Shown piece by piece: positions 1 through 7,197 of a DNA stretch of 35,818 nt. Below the pieces are notes generated by a model, which ran no database searches, was not told the origin of the DNA, and saw nothing but the letters and a program-made list of their open reading frames with translations. Made by a program: the position numbers and the translations under genes. Numbering within the stretch: position 1 is the first letter of the stretch; each line of letters starts with the position of its first letter. Source of the DNA: Arthrobacter sp. Leaf141 (GTDB lineage: Bacteria; Actinomycetota; Actinomycetes; Actinomycetales; Micrococcaceae); NCBI RefSeq assembly GCF_001424565.1, contig NZ_LMOL01000037.1, positions 1 to 35,818 on the forward strand, written 5' to 3'.

Positions 1-93
1 CCCCCCGTACCCGTTTACGCTGCCTGGACCAAAAAAGACCCGCCCGCAAGACTGCAGGACATCATCGCCCTCCTCGCAGGCCTCTACCGCTGA
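1..93 (+). CDS. C-terminal end of a truncated gene, possibly a LysR-family regulator
   Basis: Frame 1 is open from the first base to a TGA at 91-93 and encodes about 30 residues ending in DIIALLAGLYR. A run of the form VYAAW..., a Pro-rich turn, then a short amphipathic helix before the stop is typical of the end of LysR-type effector-binding domains. Too little is present to be sure. The rest of the gene lies outside the window. Confidence 0.4.
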   Translation, partial: PPVPVYAAWTKKDPPARLQDIIALLAGLYR

Positions 94-125
94 CCCCGCC
101 GAAACTCCGTGCGTTGGGGCAACCT

Positions 126-776
126 TCACGGCGCGATGGGGGACGCGCTGTCAGCGCGGAGCGCCTGCCAGGTCACCGGTGATTCTGGCAATAACCTCCG
201 ACGAGACGGCAAGCATCTTTGTATCGAGCACAGCCATCGGCGCATAGGCCTTAGCGGTATCAGCCTTGAGATCTTCGGACAGAGCGAGCGCCGCGACCAG
301 CAAATGAAGGCGCCGACTACGGTGTGCTGGAAGGACTTGGTGCCGGACCCGTGGAGGCGGACGTTCTGGGCGGCCCACATGCTCCGGAAGTCCTCGCTTT
401 GGGTGGAGAGCTCTCCGATGAGGTCGGTCAGGTCCCGGTTATGGGGGTCCCGTGCAGCCTCCTGCCTCAGGATGGCAACAATGTCCTGGGCCATGGGCTC
501 CCAGTCCACCACCTGGCCGGGCGCCGCAGGATCGAGGAAGAGGAAGCGGGCGAAGTTCTGTGGCTGCTCCGGCTCGTCCCCGTTGGGGTGGTAGAGCGCG
601 CGGGCCAGGGATCCCAGGATGCTGTCGGAAACGCCAGTGAGGTTCCCCCGTTCGAGCCGGTTGTAGTAGTCAACGCTCATTCCTGCGAGCATGGCGAGTT
701 CCTCACGGCTGAGTCCCGGCACGCGGCGCAAACCCACCGTAGACCGTTAACCCCGCCATATCAGGTGCAACAAACA
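126..776 (-). pseudogene. Decayed MmyB-type helix-turn-helix regulator
   Basis: The longest open piece (126-737) carries the conserved core of the actinobacterial MmyB-like family: RRVPGLSREELAMLAGMSVDYY, an HTH ending RLERGN, and part of the ligand-binding domain (DPAAPGQVVDWEPMA, then RLHGSGTKSFQHTVVGAF). It is broken at both ends. At about 735 the family segment DMAGLTVYGG lies in another frame; removing one T from the TTT just after VYGG restores VYGG-LRRVPGL. A stop lies just upstream, and the usual start with REFLxSRR is missing. After TVVGAF (about 315) the family C-terminus is not found in that frame. The neighbouring minus frame (151-378) continues with an unrelated-looking tail (ALSEDLKADTAKAYAPMAV) that I cannot assign. 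Non-functional as a regulator. Confidence 0.7.
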
Positions 777-818
777 CATCCAATCACCGAAAGGGTAAAG
801 TCCCGCCCGCTCATGCAG

Positions 819-1760
819 TCAGTCAAGTAGCGCGACGCCAAACTCGGCGACGACGGCCCGCAATTCCCTGAGGTAGAGCTGTGCCTGGTCGGTCAGCGGG
901 ATCGCTGCGTGGCCGATCCAGCCGATCTCTATGCGTTCGTCAACGTCGAGCGGGATGGCGACGATCTCCGGGTCGAGCTGCCCGCTGATGATGCCGGTCG
1001 AGATCGTGTAGCCGTGGAGCCCGATCATGAGGTTGAAGATCGTGGCCCGGTCAGAGACCCGGATCTCTTGCTTACTGGACATGGTGGAGAGAATCTCCTC
1101 GGCGAAGTAAAAGGAGTTGTTCGCACCTTGATCGAAGGTTAGCCGCGGCAAGCCGGCGAGATCGGCGAGAGTCGCACGCTCTTTTGAGGCGAGCGGATTG
1201 TTCCGCGAAATGAAAATGTGCGGATCGGCGAGGAAAAGCGGAGTGAACGCGAGCCCGGATTCCCGGAGCAGTTTGTCGATGATCTTCCGGTTGAAATCGT
1301 TCCGGTAGAGGATGCCTATTTCGCTGCGGAGCGTCCGGACATCCTCGATGATGTCCCAGGTACGGGACTCACGGAGCGAGAACTCGTACTCTGCCACATC
1401 AGTGGCCTTGACCATCCGGACGAAGGCGTCCACCGCGAACGAGTAGTGCTGCGTTGACACCCCGAGCAGGCGTCGCCGCGGTGGCCTGCCAAGGTAGCGC
1501 TGCTCGAGGAGAGCAAACTGCTCAACGACCTGCCTCGCGTAGCCGAGGAACTCCACCCCGTCGGCGGTGAGGGTGACCCCGCGGGCGGAGCGAGCCAGGA
1601 GCCCACGGCCCACCCGGGCCTCAAGGTCCTTCATCGCTGCGGACATTGTCGGCTGCGCCACGTAGAGAAGATCGGCCGCCGCGGAGATCGACCCCTCCGC
1701 TGCAACTTCTATGAAATAGCGGAGCTGCTGCAGGGTCAATCCGCTCGAAATCTGGGCCAT
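819..1760 (-). CDS. LysR-family transcriptional regulator
   Basis: The 313-residue product has the length and layout of LysR-type regulators. An N-terminal winged helix-turn-helix at about residues 9-68 (LTLQQLRYFIEVAAEGSISAA, then QPTMSAAMKDLEARVG) binds DNA, followed by a linker helix and a periplasmic-binding-protein-like effector domain. It is divergent from mesX, with 120 bp between the two starts, which is the standard LysR arrangement for controlling the opposite operon. It therefore probably senses a methionine or sulfur-pathway metabolite and controls mesX-mesD-flavin reductase. The family call is firm; the effector and target are inferred from position. Confidence 0.92.
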   Translation of the reverse strand: MAQISSGLTLQQLRYFIEVAAEGSISAAADLLYVAQPTMSAAMKDLEARVGRGLLARSARGVTLTADGVEFLGYARQVVEQFALLEQRYLGRPPRRRLLGVSTQHYSFAVDAFVRMVKATDVAEYEFSLRESRTWDIIEDVRTLRSEIGILYRNDFNRKIIDKLLRESGLAFTPLFLADPHIFISRNNPLASKERATLADLAGLPRLTFDQGANNSFYFAEEILSTMSSKQEIRVSDRATIFNLMIGLHGYTISTGIISGQLDPEIVAIPLDVDERIEIGWIGHAAIPLTDQAQLYLRELRAVVAEFGVALLD

Positions 1761-1769
1761 AGGAAAATT

Positions 1770-1833
1770 CTATATGAATGCATAGTAGCCACGAGTTACT
1801 TGATACCTCTCGGAAGGCTGCACTATGGATGCA
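1770..1833. promoter_or_regulatory. Candidate LysR operator region between lysR and mesX
   Basis: The 120-bp divergent gap holds an imperfect dyad, CTATATGAATGCATAG (1770-1785), and a related half CTATGGATGCA at 1823-1833. The pair (CTAT-rtGrATGCA) repeats in direct orientation about 50 bp apart. LysR regulators commonly bind two such sites. No convincing -35/-10 pair could be picked by eye. Confidence 0.35.
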
Positions 1834-1880
1834 CCCCCTTCGGAAAGGCCGTCTCCGGCCCATCAACGGATTGGCAGCAC

Positions 1881-2873
1881 ATGGCAGACGACTTCACCTT
1901 CAGCATCACCACCACCCCCTTCAACGAGGAATACGCCCCGTCGGAAGGCTCCCGGATCACCACAAATTTTGCCAACCTGGCACGGGGCGAGCACCGCCAG
2001 GAGAACCTCCGCAACGCCTTGACCATGATTCGGCGACGCTTCAACGATCTCGCAAGCTGGGACAACCCGGACCGGGACCGTTACACGCTCGAACTTGAGA
2101 TCGTTTCCGTGCAAATAGAGTTCACGGCGGAGGGTACAGATCAGAAGTTCCCCCTGTTCGAGGTTCTCGACATCCAGATCGTCGACCAGCTAAACGGGGT
2201 CCGCCACCAAGGGATCGTGGGGAACAATTTCTCCTCCTACGTCCGTGACTTCGACTTCAGCGTCGTACTGCCAGCGGCAGCAACGGAGTCAGGCAAGCCC
2301 ACCGTCCCCGGGGACTTCGGCGATCTGCACGGAAAACTGTTCCAGCAGTTCCTCGATTCCCCGGCATGCCAGGAACGCTTCCCGCAGCCGCCAGTGGTGT
2401 GCATCAGTGTCTCCACGACCAAGACTTACCGGCGAACGGAGAACCGCCACCCGGTCCTGGGCGTCGAATACCAGCAGGACCAGTTCTCACTGACGGACGC
2501 CTACTTCGCAAAGATGGGGCTGCAGGTCCGCTACTTCATGCCGCGCGGCAGCGTTGCGCCGCTCGCCTTCTATTTCCGCGGCGACCTGCTCAACGATTAC
2601 TCCAACCTGCAGCTCATCGGCACGATCAGCACCATGGAGACGTTCCAGAAGATCTACCGCCCGGAGGTCTACAACGCGAACTCCGCCGCCGCCGTCGTCT
2701 ACCAACCGAGCCTGGGAGAGCAGGATTACTCGCGGACCCAGATCGATTACGACCGCGTCGAGCGCAGTCAACTCGCGGTCACCCAGGCGAAGTACACGGA
2801 GGAACACTTCATCACGCCCCACAAGGATCTATTGGACCAGTGGACCGCCAAACACCCCGCCCTCGTCAACTGA
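1881..2873 (+). CDS. mesX: MesX (DUF1852), partner of folate-independent methionine synthase MesD
   Basis: This is a DUF1852 protein: the start MADDFTFSITTTPFNEEY, the segment RITTNFANLARGEHRQENLRN and NALTMIRRRFNDLASWDNP are hallmarks of the family. MesX is the accessory protein needed by MesD for methionine synthesis with a methyl donor other than methyl-folate; its chemistry is unknown. A longer reading from 1800 exists. ATG 1881 is preferred because homologues begin right at the FTF segment and the extra 27 residues do not look like protein sequence. The product is 330 residues. The stop is 20 bp before mesD, so the two are co-transcribed. There is no signal peptide, so it should be cytosolic. 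Confidence 0.88.
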   Translation: MADDFTFSITTTPFNEEYAPSEGSRITTNFANLARGEHRQENLRNALTMIRRRFNDLASWDNPDRDRYTLELEIVSVQIEFTAEGTDQKFPLFEVLDIQIVDQLNGVRHQGIVGNNFSSYVRDFDFSVVLPAAATESGKPTVPGDFGDLHGKLFQQFLDSPACQERFPQPPVVCISVSTTKTYRRTENRHPVLGVEYQQDQFSLTDAYFAKMGLQVRYFMPRGSVAPLAFYFRGDLLNDYSNLQLIGTISTMETFQKIYRPEVYNANSAAAVVYQPSLGEQDYSRTQIDYDRVERSQLAVTQAKYTEEHFITPHKDLLDQWTAKHPALVN

Positions 2874-2893
2874 CCCACGGAGAAACGTCAATC

Positions 2894-3940
2894 ATGAACA
2901 CACTTTTGCCCACCACTGTTGTTGGAAGCCTGCCGAAACCATCGTGGCTCGCACAGCCGGAGACTCTGTGGTCGCCGTGGAAGCTGGAGGGAGATGCGCT
3001 GCTCGAGGGTAAGCAGGATGCGCTGCGCATCGCCATCCATGAACAGAGCCGACGCGGCATCGACATCGTCAGCGACGGCGAACAAACCCGCCAGCACTTC
3101 GTCACCACCTTCATCGAGCATCTCAGCGGGGTCGACTTTGAACAGCGCAAGACCGTGCGCATCCGCGATCGCTACGACGCGAGCGTGCCGACCGTCGTCG
3201 GAGCCGTGCGCCGCGAGCGGCCGGTATTCGTCGAAGACGCTAAGTTCCTCCGCGCAACCACCGACCGGCCGATCAAATGGACTCTTCCCGGTCCAATGAC
3301 CATGGTGGACACACTTTACGATGACCACTACAAGAGCCGCGAGAAGCTGGCCTGGGAGTTCGCTGCGATCCTGAACCAGGAGGCGAAGGAACTGGAGGCG
3401 GCCGGCGTGGACATCATCCAGTTCGACGAGCCCGCGTTCAATGTCTTCCTCGACGAGGTCAAGGACTGGGGCGTGGCTGCGCTTGAAAGAGCGGCAGAAG
3501 GGCTGCGTGCGGAGACCGCCGTGCATATCTGCTACGGCTACGGGATCAAGGCCAATAACGACTGGAAGGCGACGCTCGGCTCGCAGTGGAGGCAGTACGA
3601 GGAAACGTTCCCGCTGCTTCAGGGCTCCAGCATCGACATCATCTCGCTGGAATCCCAGAACTCCCACGTGCCCATGGACCTCATCGAGCTCCTCCGCGGC
3701 AAGAAAGTCATGCTCGGGGCAATCGACGTCGCAAGCGAGACCATCGAGACCCCGGAGGAAGTCGCCGACACCCTCCGCAAGGCCCTGCAGTTCGTCGATG
3801 CGGACAAGCTCATTGCCAGCTCCAACTGCGGCATGGCACCGTTCCCCCGGGACATCGCACTGGCCAAGCTGAGTGCTCTCAGCGCAGGGACGAGAATCGT
3901 TCGCGAGGAACTCGAGCGCTCCGCACCCAAGGTGTCCTAA
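2894..3940 (+). CDS. mesD: MesD, core-MetE type folate-independent methionine synthase
   Basis: The 348-residue product matches the catalytic C-terminal half of cobalamin-independent methionine synthase (MetE) but lacks the N-terminal half that holds the polyglutamyl-folate, as in the Mes families. It begins LLPTTVVGSLPKPSWL, the typical core-MetE start. Likely zinc ligands that would activate homocysteine are His211 and Cys213 (VHICYGYG), Glu253 (ISLESQNSHVP) and Cys312 (SSNCGMAPFPR). It should methylate homocysteine to methionine. Assignment to MesD rather than MesA-C rests on the adjacent mesX (DUF1852). The start is ATG 2894 with CGGAGA upstream; a longer reading beginning at 2366 is an overlap artefact inside mesX. 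Confidence 0.88.
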   Translation: MNTLLPTTVVGSLPKPSWLAQPETLWSPWKLEGDALLEGKQDALRIAIHEQSRRGIDIVSDGEQTRQHFVTTFIEHLSGVDFEQRKTVRIRDRYDASVPTVVGAVRRERPVFVEDAKFLRATTDRPIKWTLPGPMTMVDTLYDDHYKSREKLAWEFAAILNQEAKELEAAGVDIIQFDEPAFNVFLDEVKDWGVAALERAAEGLRAETAVHICYGYGIKANNDWKATLGSQWRQYEETFPLLQGSSIDIISLESQNSHVPMDLIELLRGKKVMLGAIDVASETIETPEEVADTLRKALQFVDADKLIASSNCGMAPFPRDIALAKLSALSAGTRIVREELERSAPKVS

Positions 3941-3942
3941 CG

Positions 3943-4515
3943 ATGTTCCACGCCTACCCCGCAGACACTTGGCTCGAGGCTCCGAAGCAACGCTTCCCGT
4001 CCACCCTCTCGGCCGACGAATTCAAGTCACTTTTCCGTGGCCACCCGGGAGGTGTCGCCGTCGTAACGGCGGATGCCGGCGAGGGACCGGTGGCGCTGAC
4101 GGTATCGTCGGTCGTGTCAGTGAGTGCGGAACCTCCGTTGCTGATTTTCTCGGTCTCGGCACTGTCCTCGGCGTCCGAAGTGCTTTCGCGCGCCGAAACC
4201 GTCGTCGTGCACCTGCTTGACGCGCACGACGTCGACTTGGCGAAGTTTGGAGCGACGCCCGGCGTCGACCGCTTTGACCAGACGCACCGCTGGTCGTCCC
4301 TCGCAACCGGCGAAGCGGTGTATGACGATGTCCGCGCCTGGGTGCGCTGCGCCGTCATCAATCGCATGGAGGTGGGGACCGCCACCATCATTGCCGTTCA
4401 CGCCCTGGAGTCCCGTGTGATGCGTGACGTCCAAGCGGGTGAACCCGGCGACGCGCTGGTCCACCACAACCGTTCGTGGCACCGTCTGGGCGAGCATTCC
4501 AAGCTGGAAGGCTGA
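3943..4515 (+). CDS. Flavin reductase-like protein of the mesXD operon
   Basis: The 190-residue product belongs to the FMN-binding flavin reductase-like family (NAD(P)H:FMN oxidoreductase component of two-component monooxygenases). Typical features are FRGHPGGVAVVTAD near residue 30, then ALTVSSVVSVSAEPPLLIFSV with the family's conserved Ser/Thr-Val and PPL segments, and a late GDALVHHNRSWHRL. It starts 2 bp after the mesD stop, so it is translationally linked. A reduced-flavin supplier beside MesX/MesD suggests that the methyl transfer or MesX function uses reduced flavin and oxygen; that link is inferred. A hairpin terminator follows about 40 bp after the stop. Confidence 0.88.
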   Translation: MFHAYPADTWLEAPKQRFPSTLSADEFKSLFRGHPGGVAVVTADAGEGPVALTVSSVVSVSAEPPLLIFSVSALSSASEVLSRAETVVVHLLDAHDVDLAKFGATPGVDRFDQTHRWSSLATGEAVYDDVRAWVRCAVINRMEVGTATIIAVHALESRVMRDVQAGEPGDALVHHNRSWHRLGEHSKLEG

Positions 4516-4555
4516 GCGACGCGCCACCAATGCGAGGCGGCACGGCGGACGGCCC

Positions 4556-4586
4556 ACGACGGCGGGAGGATAACTCCCGCCGTTGT
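4556..4586 (+). terminator. Hairpin terminator after mesX-mesD operon
   Basis: ACGGCGGGA (4559-4567) and TCCCGCCGT (4575-4583) form a perfect 9-bp stem, extended by A-T, C-G and G-T pairs to 4556/4586, with a 7-nt loop. Only a short T-containing tail follows. It lies 40 bp after the flavin reductase stop. Confidence 0.65.
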
Positions 4587-4603
4587 CCTCGTCTCCGGCG
4601 TGA

Positions 4604-4756
4604 TGTTATGGACGGCTCGGACGTAGCCCGGGCACACCAATTCAGGCTGCACGCTCCGAAGCATGGGAAACCGTTTTTGGCATCAAGACCGTCAAAGACC
4701 TCGGTACCAACAAATTCGTCCTCTGGACGCAGGCAGTCGCGAAACTCGCCGAATAG
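4604..4756 (+). pseudogene. C-terminal relic of an unidentified protein
   Basis: A short frame ending at TAG 4754-4756 reads like real protein: SEAWETVFGIKTVKDL, then GTNKFVLWTQAVAKLAE at the very end. A stop at 4601-4603 and the absence of a start show it is only the tail of a lost gene. The pattern resembles the end of a small helix-hairpin-helix or DUF domain, but no family can be named. Confidence 0.35.
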
Positions 4757-4882
4757 AGCCCATACCACCCAAGCGCCTCGGGAAGAGCTCACGAAGTCCG
4801 GGCGCCTAAGCACGCGTGGGTCCCGGACGCGTAGGCTGACTGCCGATAGTGGTGCCGGGGCTTTCTGAAAGTGCGGTGACGA

Positions 4883-4918
4883 CGAAAGGCGGCGGACTTT
4901 TGGGGTCGCCGCCTTTCG
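4883..4918. terminator. Perfect 12-bp hairpin, probable bidirectional terminator
   Basis: CGAAAGGCGGCG (4883-4894) is followed after a 12-nt spacer by its exact complement CGCCGCCTTTCG (4907-4918). It lies between the plus-strand relic and the minus-strand quinone oxidoreductase relic, where a terminator for both directions is expected. There is no long T-run on either side. Confidence 0.6.
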
Positions 4919-4939
4919 GCCTTGCCGCCTTCACCCTTG

Positions 4940-5048
4940 TTATGGGATGACGATGAGTTTCCCGACAGTGTGACCACTTTCGGCCGCTCGGTGTGCCGCG
5001 GCGGCTTCGTTGAGCGTGTATTGGTGCTCAATGTTGAGCGAGAACCCG
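4940..5048 (-). pseudogene. C-terminal fragment of a quinone oxidoreductase (MDR superfamily)
   Basis: The minus strand up to TAA at 4940-4942 encodes HQYTLNEAAAAHRAAESGH followed by TVGKLIVIP. This is the characteristic last 30 residues of zinc-independent quinone oxidoreductases/alcohol dehydrogenases (..AAxAHxxxESGxxxGKxV). Homology is lost upstream just before the island's left repeat at 5090, so the rest of the gene was removed, probably at integration or by a later deletion. Confidence 0.6.
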
Positions 5049-5089
5049 GAAAGGGCGGCAGCTTCGGCGAAGCCATCGCGTGGATTGGT

Positions 5090-5221
5090 TGTGCGAGGTG
5101 GGACTCGAACCGCATTCCAGTCCCTGAAAACACTGGGAACCGGCAAAAACATAAGAAAACCGAGGCAATACGAGGGCGGTACGACACGGACAGAGCGGCA
5201 ATGTGTTGACATCGTCAACAC
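5090..5221 (+). repeat. Left direct repeat of genomic island (att-like, tRNA T-arm plus palindrome)
   Basis: This stretch matches 17644-17776 imperfectly but in the same order: GAGGTGGGACTCGAACC (5095-5111; the complement is a tRNA T-arm, GGTTCGAGTCCCACCTC), then GAAAACACTGG, AAAACATA, AAACCGAGG, and finally the perfect palindrome GTGTTGACATCGTCAACAC (5203-5221). No anticodon or D-arm is present, so it is not a tRNA gene. Such 3'-tRNA sequences are typical integrase attachment cores. Confidence 0.65.
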
Positions 5222-5619
5222 CGCTTTCTACAGGATCTTGATTGACAAATTCGACTGCCTGGTGCGAACTCCGGGATGGATGATCTCCGGGCATAGCCGG
5301 AGCACAAAGGGATCAAACGCTCGCCAGTTCTCACGATGGTGGTCCCGCCATCGAGCAACGTGAGGACGTTCCAACTAGCCAGCGCGCTTGATTCCGCAGT
5401 CTGCAAGCGTCGTTGTCCCTGATCGATGCTCTTCAAACCGCTCTTCAGCTTTGGACCTGTAATTCCGACGACCAGCGCGCCGAGGTGTGCCAGAGGGGCT
5501 ACTAGAAAGTCATAGGAGCTGCGCCGGTGCCTGTAACGGTCTTACAGCGCAGCTTCTGTGATTTCCGGGCAGAACGCGCATGCAGAGGACACCGCGCTGC
5601 TATCGATCCACTCCGTGTC
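5222..5619. other. Gene-free stretch at left end of island
   Basis: Only short frames occur here. The longest (minus, 5215-5436) has no recognisable motif and no good ribosome site. The sequence may be decayed DNA from an earlier insertion; no gene or RNA could be supported. Confidence 0.4.
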
Positions 5620-6630
5620 TTATCGCTGGGAAGGAAGGTCTACATCCTCCACGTGGCTGCGGGCGTAACTAGAAGTGAATGGGTTGGGTTTTCCATTGTG
5701 CATCTGTGGCGGAATCTTGTAAGCGATGCGCTCTACTACAGCCATAGTCCAAACAGAACCGATATCTGAATCTTTGTCGGTTCGACCGCTATAAACCCCT
5801 TGCAAGACAGCCTTTTCTTCCACCAGGCCGGCGGGACCCGCTGAATTGATCGTTGATCCGGGCCTGTACGCAATTACTGGAGATCCAGATTGGCCAGGCC
5901 GTGTCCTACTGTCAATGAAGAAGCGGTCGTCAGGATCCATTCCAGGCTCGCTGGCTACAGATCCTTTCGTCCATATCGGTGTTGATGAAACGAAATTGCC
6001 AACCGACTTTGGGTAGCCCACGACGTATAGGGTGTCTGTGATGGACAAGGGCAGGCCCTCCGCCTGATCCCACTTGTAGACGAAGCGGTCCAAACACCTC
6101 GCCCGCTCACGCTCAACGGGAAACACAACAACATCCGTTTGCGGCGGCCTGAGTTCGCCGCGCTCGTGATTGCCATCTTGAAACCAAAGTGGCAAGAGGT
6201 CGCCCGGATCACCATCGTATAGCTGTATTTCCCACCTAGCGGGCTCATCCAATGAATCACCTTCTGGTTGTGTGAATTCGCTCGGAAGTTCTACCCGAAT
6301 TGTTCGGGGTGTTCTCGATTTGAACGCGTCTCCGACATAGTCATTTTCTAGAGTGCGCCATGTGACGACGTGGTAATTCGTAACAAATACGACGTCACCG
6401 GAAGAGTTTATCTCTACGAGAAATCCGGTTGCCACCATGTCTTCAGGGCGCTTTTTCTCTTCCTCCTCTGTGCGTTCCCCCACTTCCGGGGGGTATGCAT
6501 CAAAGACTTTTAGCCTTAGAGACTTGAGGGAGTACTTGGATACAAGTGGCAGCCGACTAGAACTGAACAACCCGCTCAGGCGAGGAGGCGGGGTTGGCGA
6601 CGAGTCCTCAACTTGAGGAAAGATATTCAT
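5620..6630 (-). CDS. Trypsin-fold serine protease
   Basis: The 336-residue product has a complete chymotrypsin-like catalytic triad: His87 in FVTNYHVV, Asp166 in QTDVVVFPV, and Ser248 in RPGQSGSPVI. The order and spacing fit the S1 family of bacterial trypsin-like proteases. There is no signal peptide or membrane segment, so it acts in the cytosol, unlike secreted S1 proteases. The N-terminal 60 residues are Pro/Ser-rich, then acidic (about residues 52-62, ERTEEEEKKR). It is divergent from the giant NTPase gene, 567 bp away. Cytosolic trypsin-fold proteases are recurrent effectors in NTPase-based conflict systems, so a defence role is plausible but inferred. Confidence 0.88.
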   Translation of the reverse strand: MNIFPQVEDSSPTPPPRLSGLFSSSRLPLVSKYSLKSLRLKVFDAYPPEVGERTEEEEKKRPEDMVATGFLVEINSSGDVVFVTNYHVVTWRTLENDYVGDAFKSRTPRTIRVELPSEFTQPEGDSLDEPARWEIQLYDGDPGDLLPLWFQDGNHERGELRPPQTDVVVFPVERERARCLDRFVYKWDQAEGLPLSITDTLYVVGYPKSVGNFVSSTPIWTKGSVASEPGMDPDDRFFIDSRTRPGQSGSPVIAYRPGSTINSAGPAGLVEEKAVLQGVYSGRTDKDSDIGSVWTMAVVERIAYKIPPQMHNGKPNPFTSSYARSHVEDVDLPSQR

Positions 6631-6733
6631 GACTGATTACTATCATGCTCGATGCACTGAGGCTATATCCTCCAACACTATGCAGGTCAACCTTGTCCGG
6701 GTCCCTACGATCCGGTCCAAAGGTTGTTTGTAC

Positions 6734-6754
6734 CAAGGGCTGACGCGGCCCTTG
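6734..6754. other. Hairpin in the protease/NTPase divergent gap
   Basis: CAAGGGC (6734-6740) and GCCCTTG (6748-6754) form a perfect 7-bp stem with a 7-nt loop, followed by TTTGG on the plus strand. It lies in the 567-bp gap 6631-7197. Apart from this and the inverted repeat at 7158, that gap holds only a doubtful plus-strand frame (6803-7168) without family features. Confidence 0.4.
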
Positions 6755-7157
6755 TTTGGAAGGACCTGCCGTGAACTTGGGCAATTCTAGTACACGGCTG
6801 AGGTGACAAATGAAACGTCACTCGGACTTGCCCGCCTGATCTTTTCCCCGTCGCCGGGTCGACATCACGAATCGATTGCCGCAGACCCCTGGGAAGTCAG
6901 GTTCATCAACTTACGGTGGCTCTCGCCGGGAGCTTCGGCGTCCGATTCACCCCTAGCGACTCTTGCGGTGCGGACTGCACTCAAGTGCGGCGGCACTGGC
7001 TGGCAGGGGCACAAAACCAGCGAGTGTGCTTCGATAGCGTTGAGGAAGGCAACGCGGGTACGTGCACGCGAACTTTCAGCGGTCCGCCGTGACGTCGCCG
7101 ACTGTAGTAACTGCTCCGCCGACGACCCCTTGACTCAACGGCACCTGGGACACGGCC

Positions 7158-7178
7158 ATGTCCAGTAATTCTGGACAT
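7158..7178. promoter_or_regulatory. Perfect inverted repeat, probable operator of the giant NTPase gene
   Basis: ATGTCCAG (7158-7165), a 5-nt spacer TAATT, and CTGGACAT (7171-7178) make a perfect dyad that ends 19 bp before the ATG at 7198. Its size (8+5+8) fits a homodimeric winged-helix site. The protein encoded next door begins with a winged helix, so autorepression is the simplest reading. Confidence 0.6.
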
Positions 7179-7197
7179 GAGGGTTTAGGCTTGGAAG

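Noticed and set aside
2366..2893. N-terminal extension of MesD to 524 residues
   Set aside because: The extension overlaps mesX in another frame and is Arg/Pro-rich; MesD starts at ATG 2894 with a ribosome site.
2888..3667. 259-residue minus frame opposite mesD
   Set aside because: Antisense shadow; the plus strand carries the conserved MetE-type motifs.
5095..5111. Possible tRNA gene
   Set aside because: Only a T-arm-like segment is present; there is no anticodon arm, D-arm or acceptor partner upstream on the minus strand. The same applies to 17651-17667.
6803..7168. 121-residue plus-strand frame in the protease/NTPase gap
   Set aside because: Non-protein-like composition, no family motif, and it runs into the dyad upstream of the NTPase gene; treated as intergenic.
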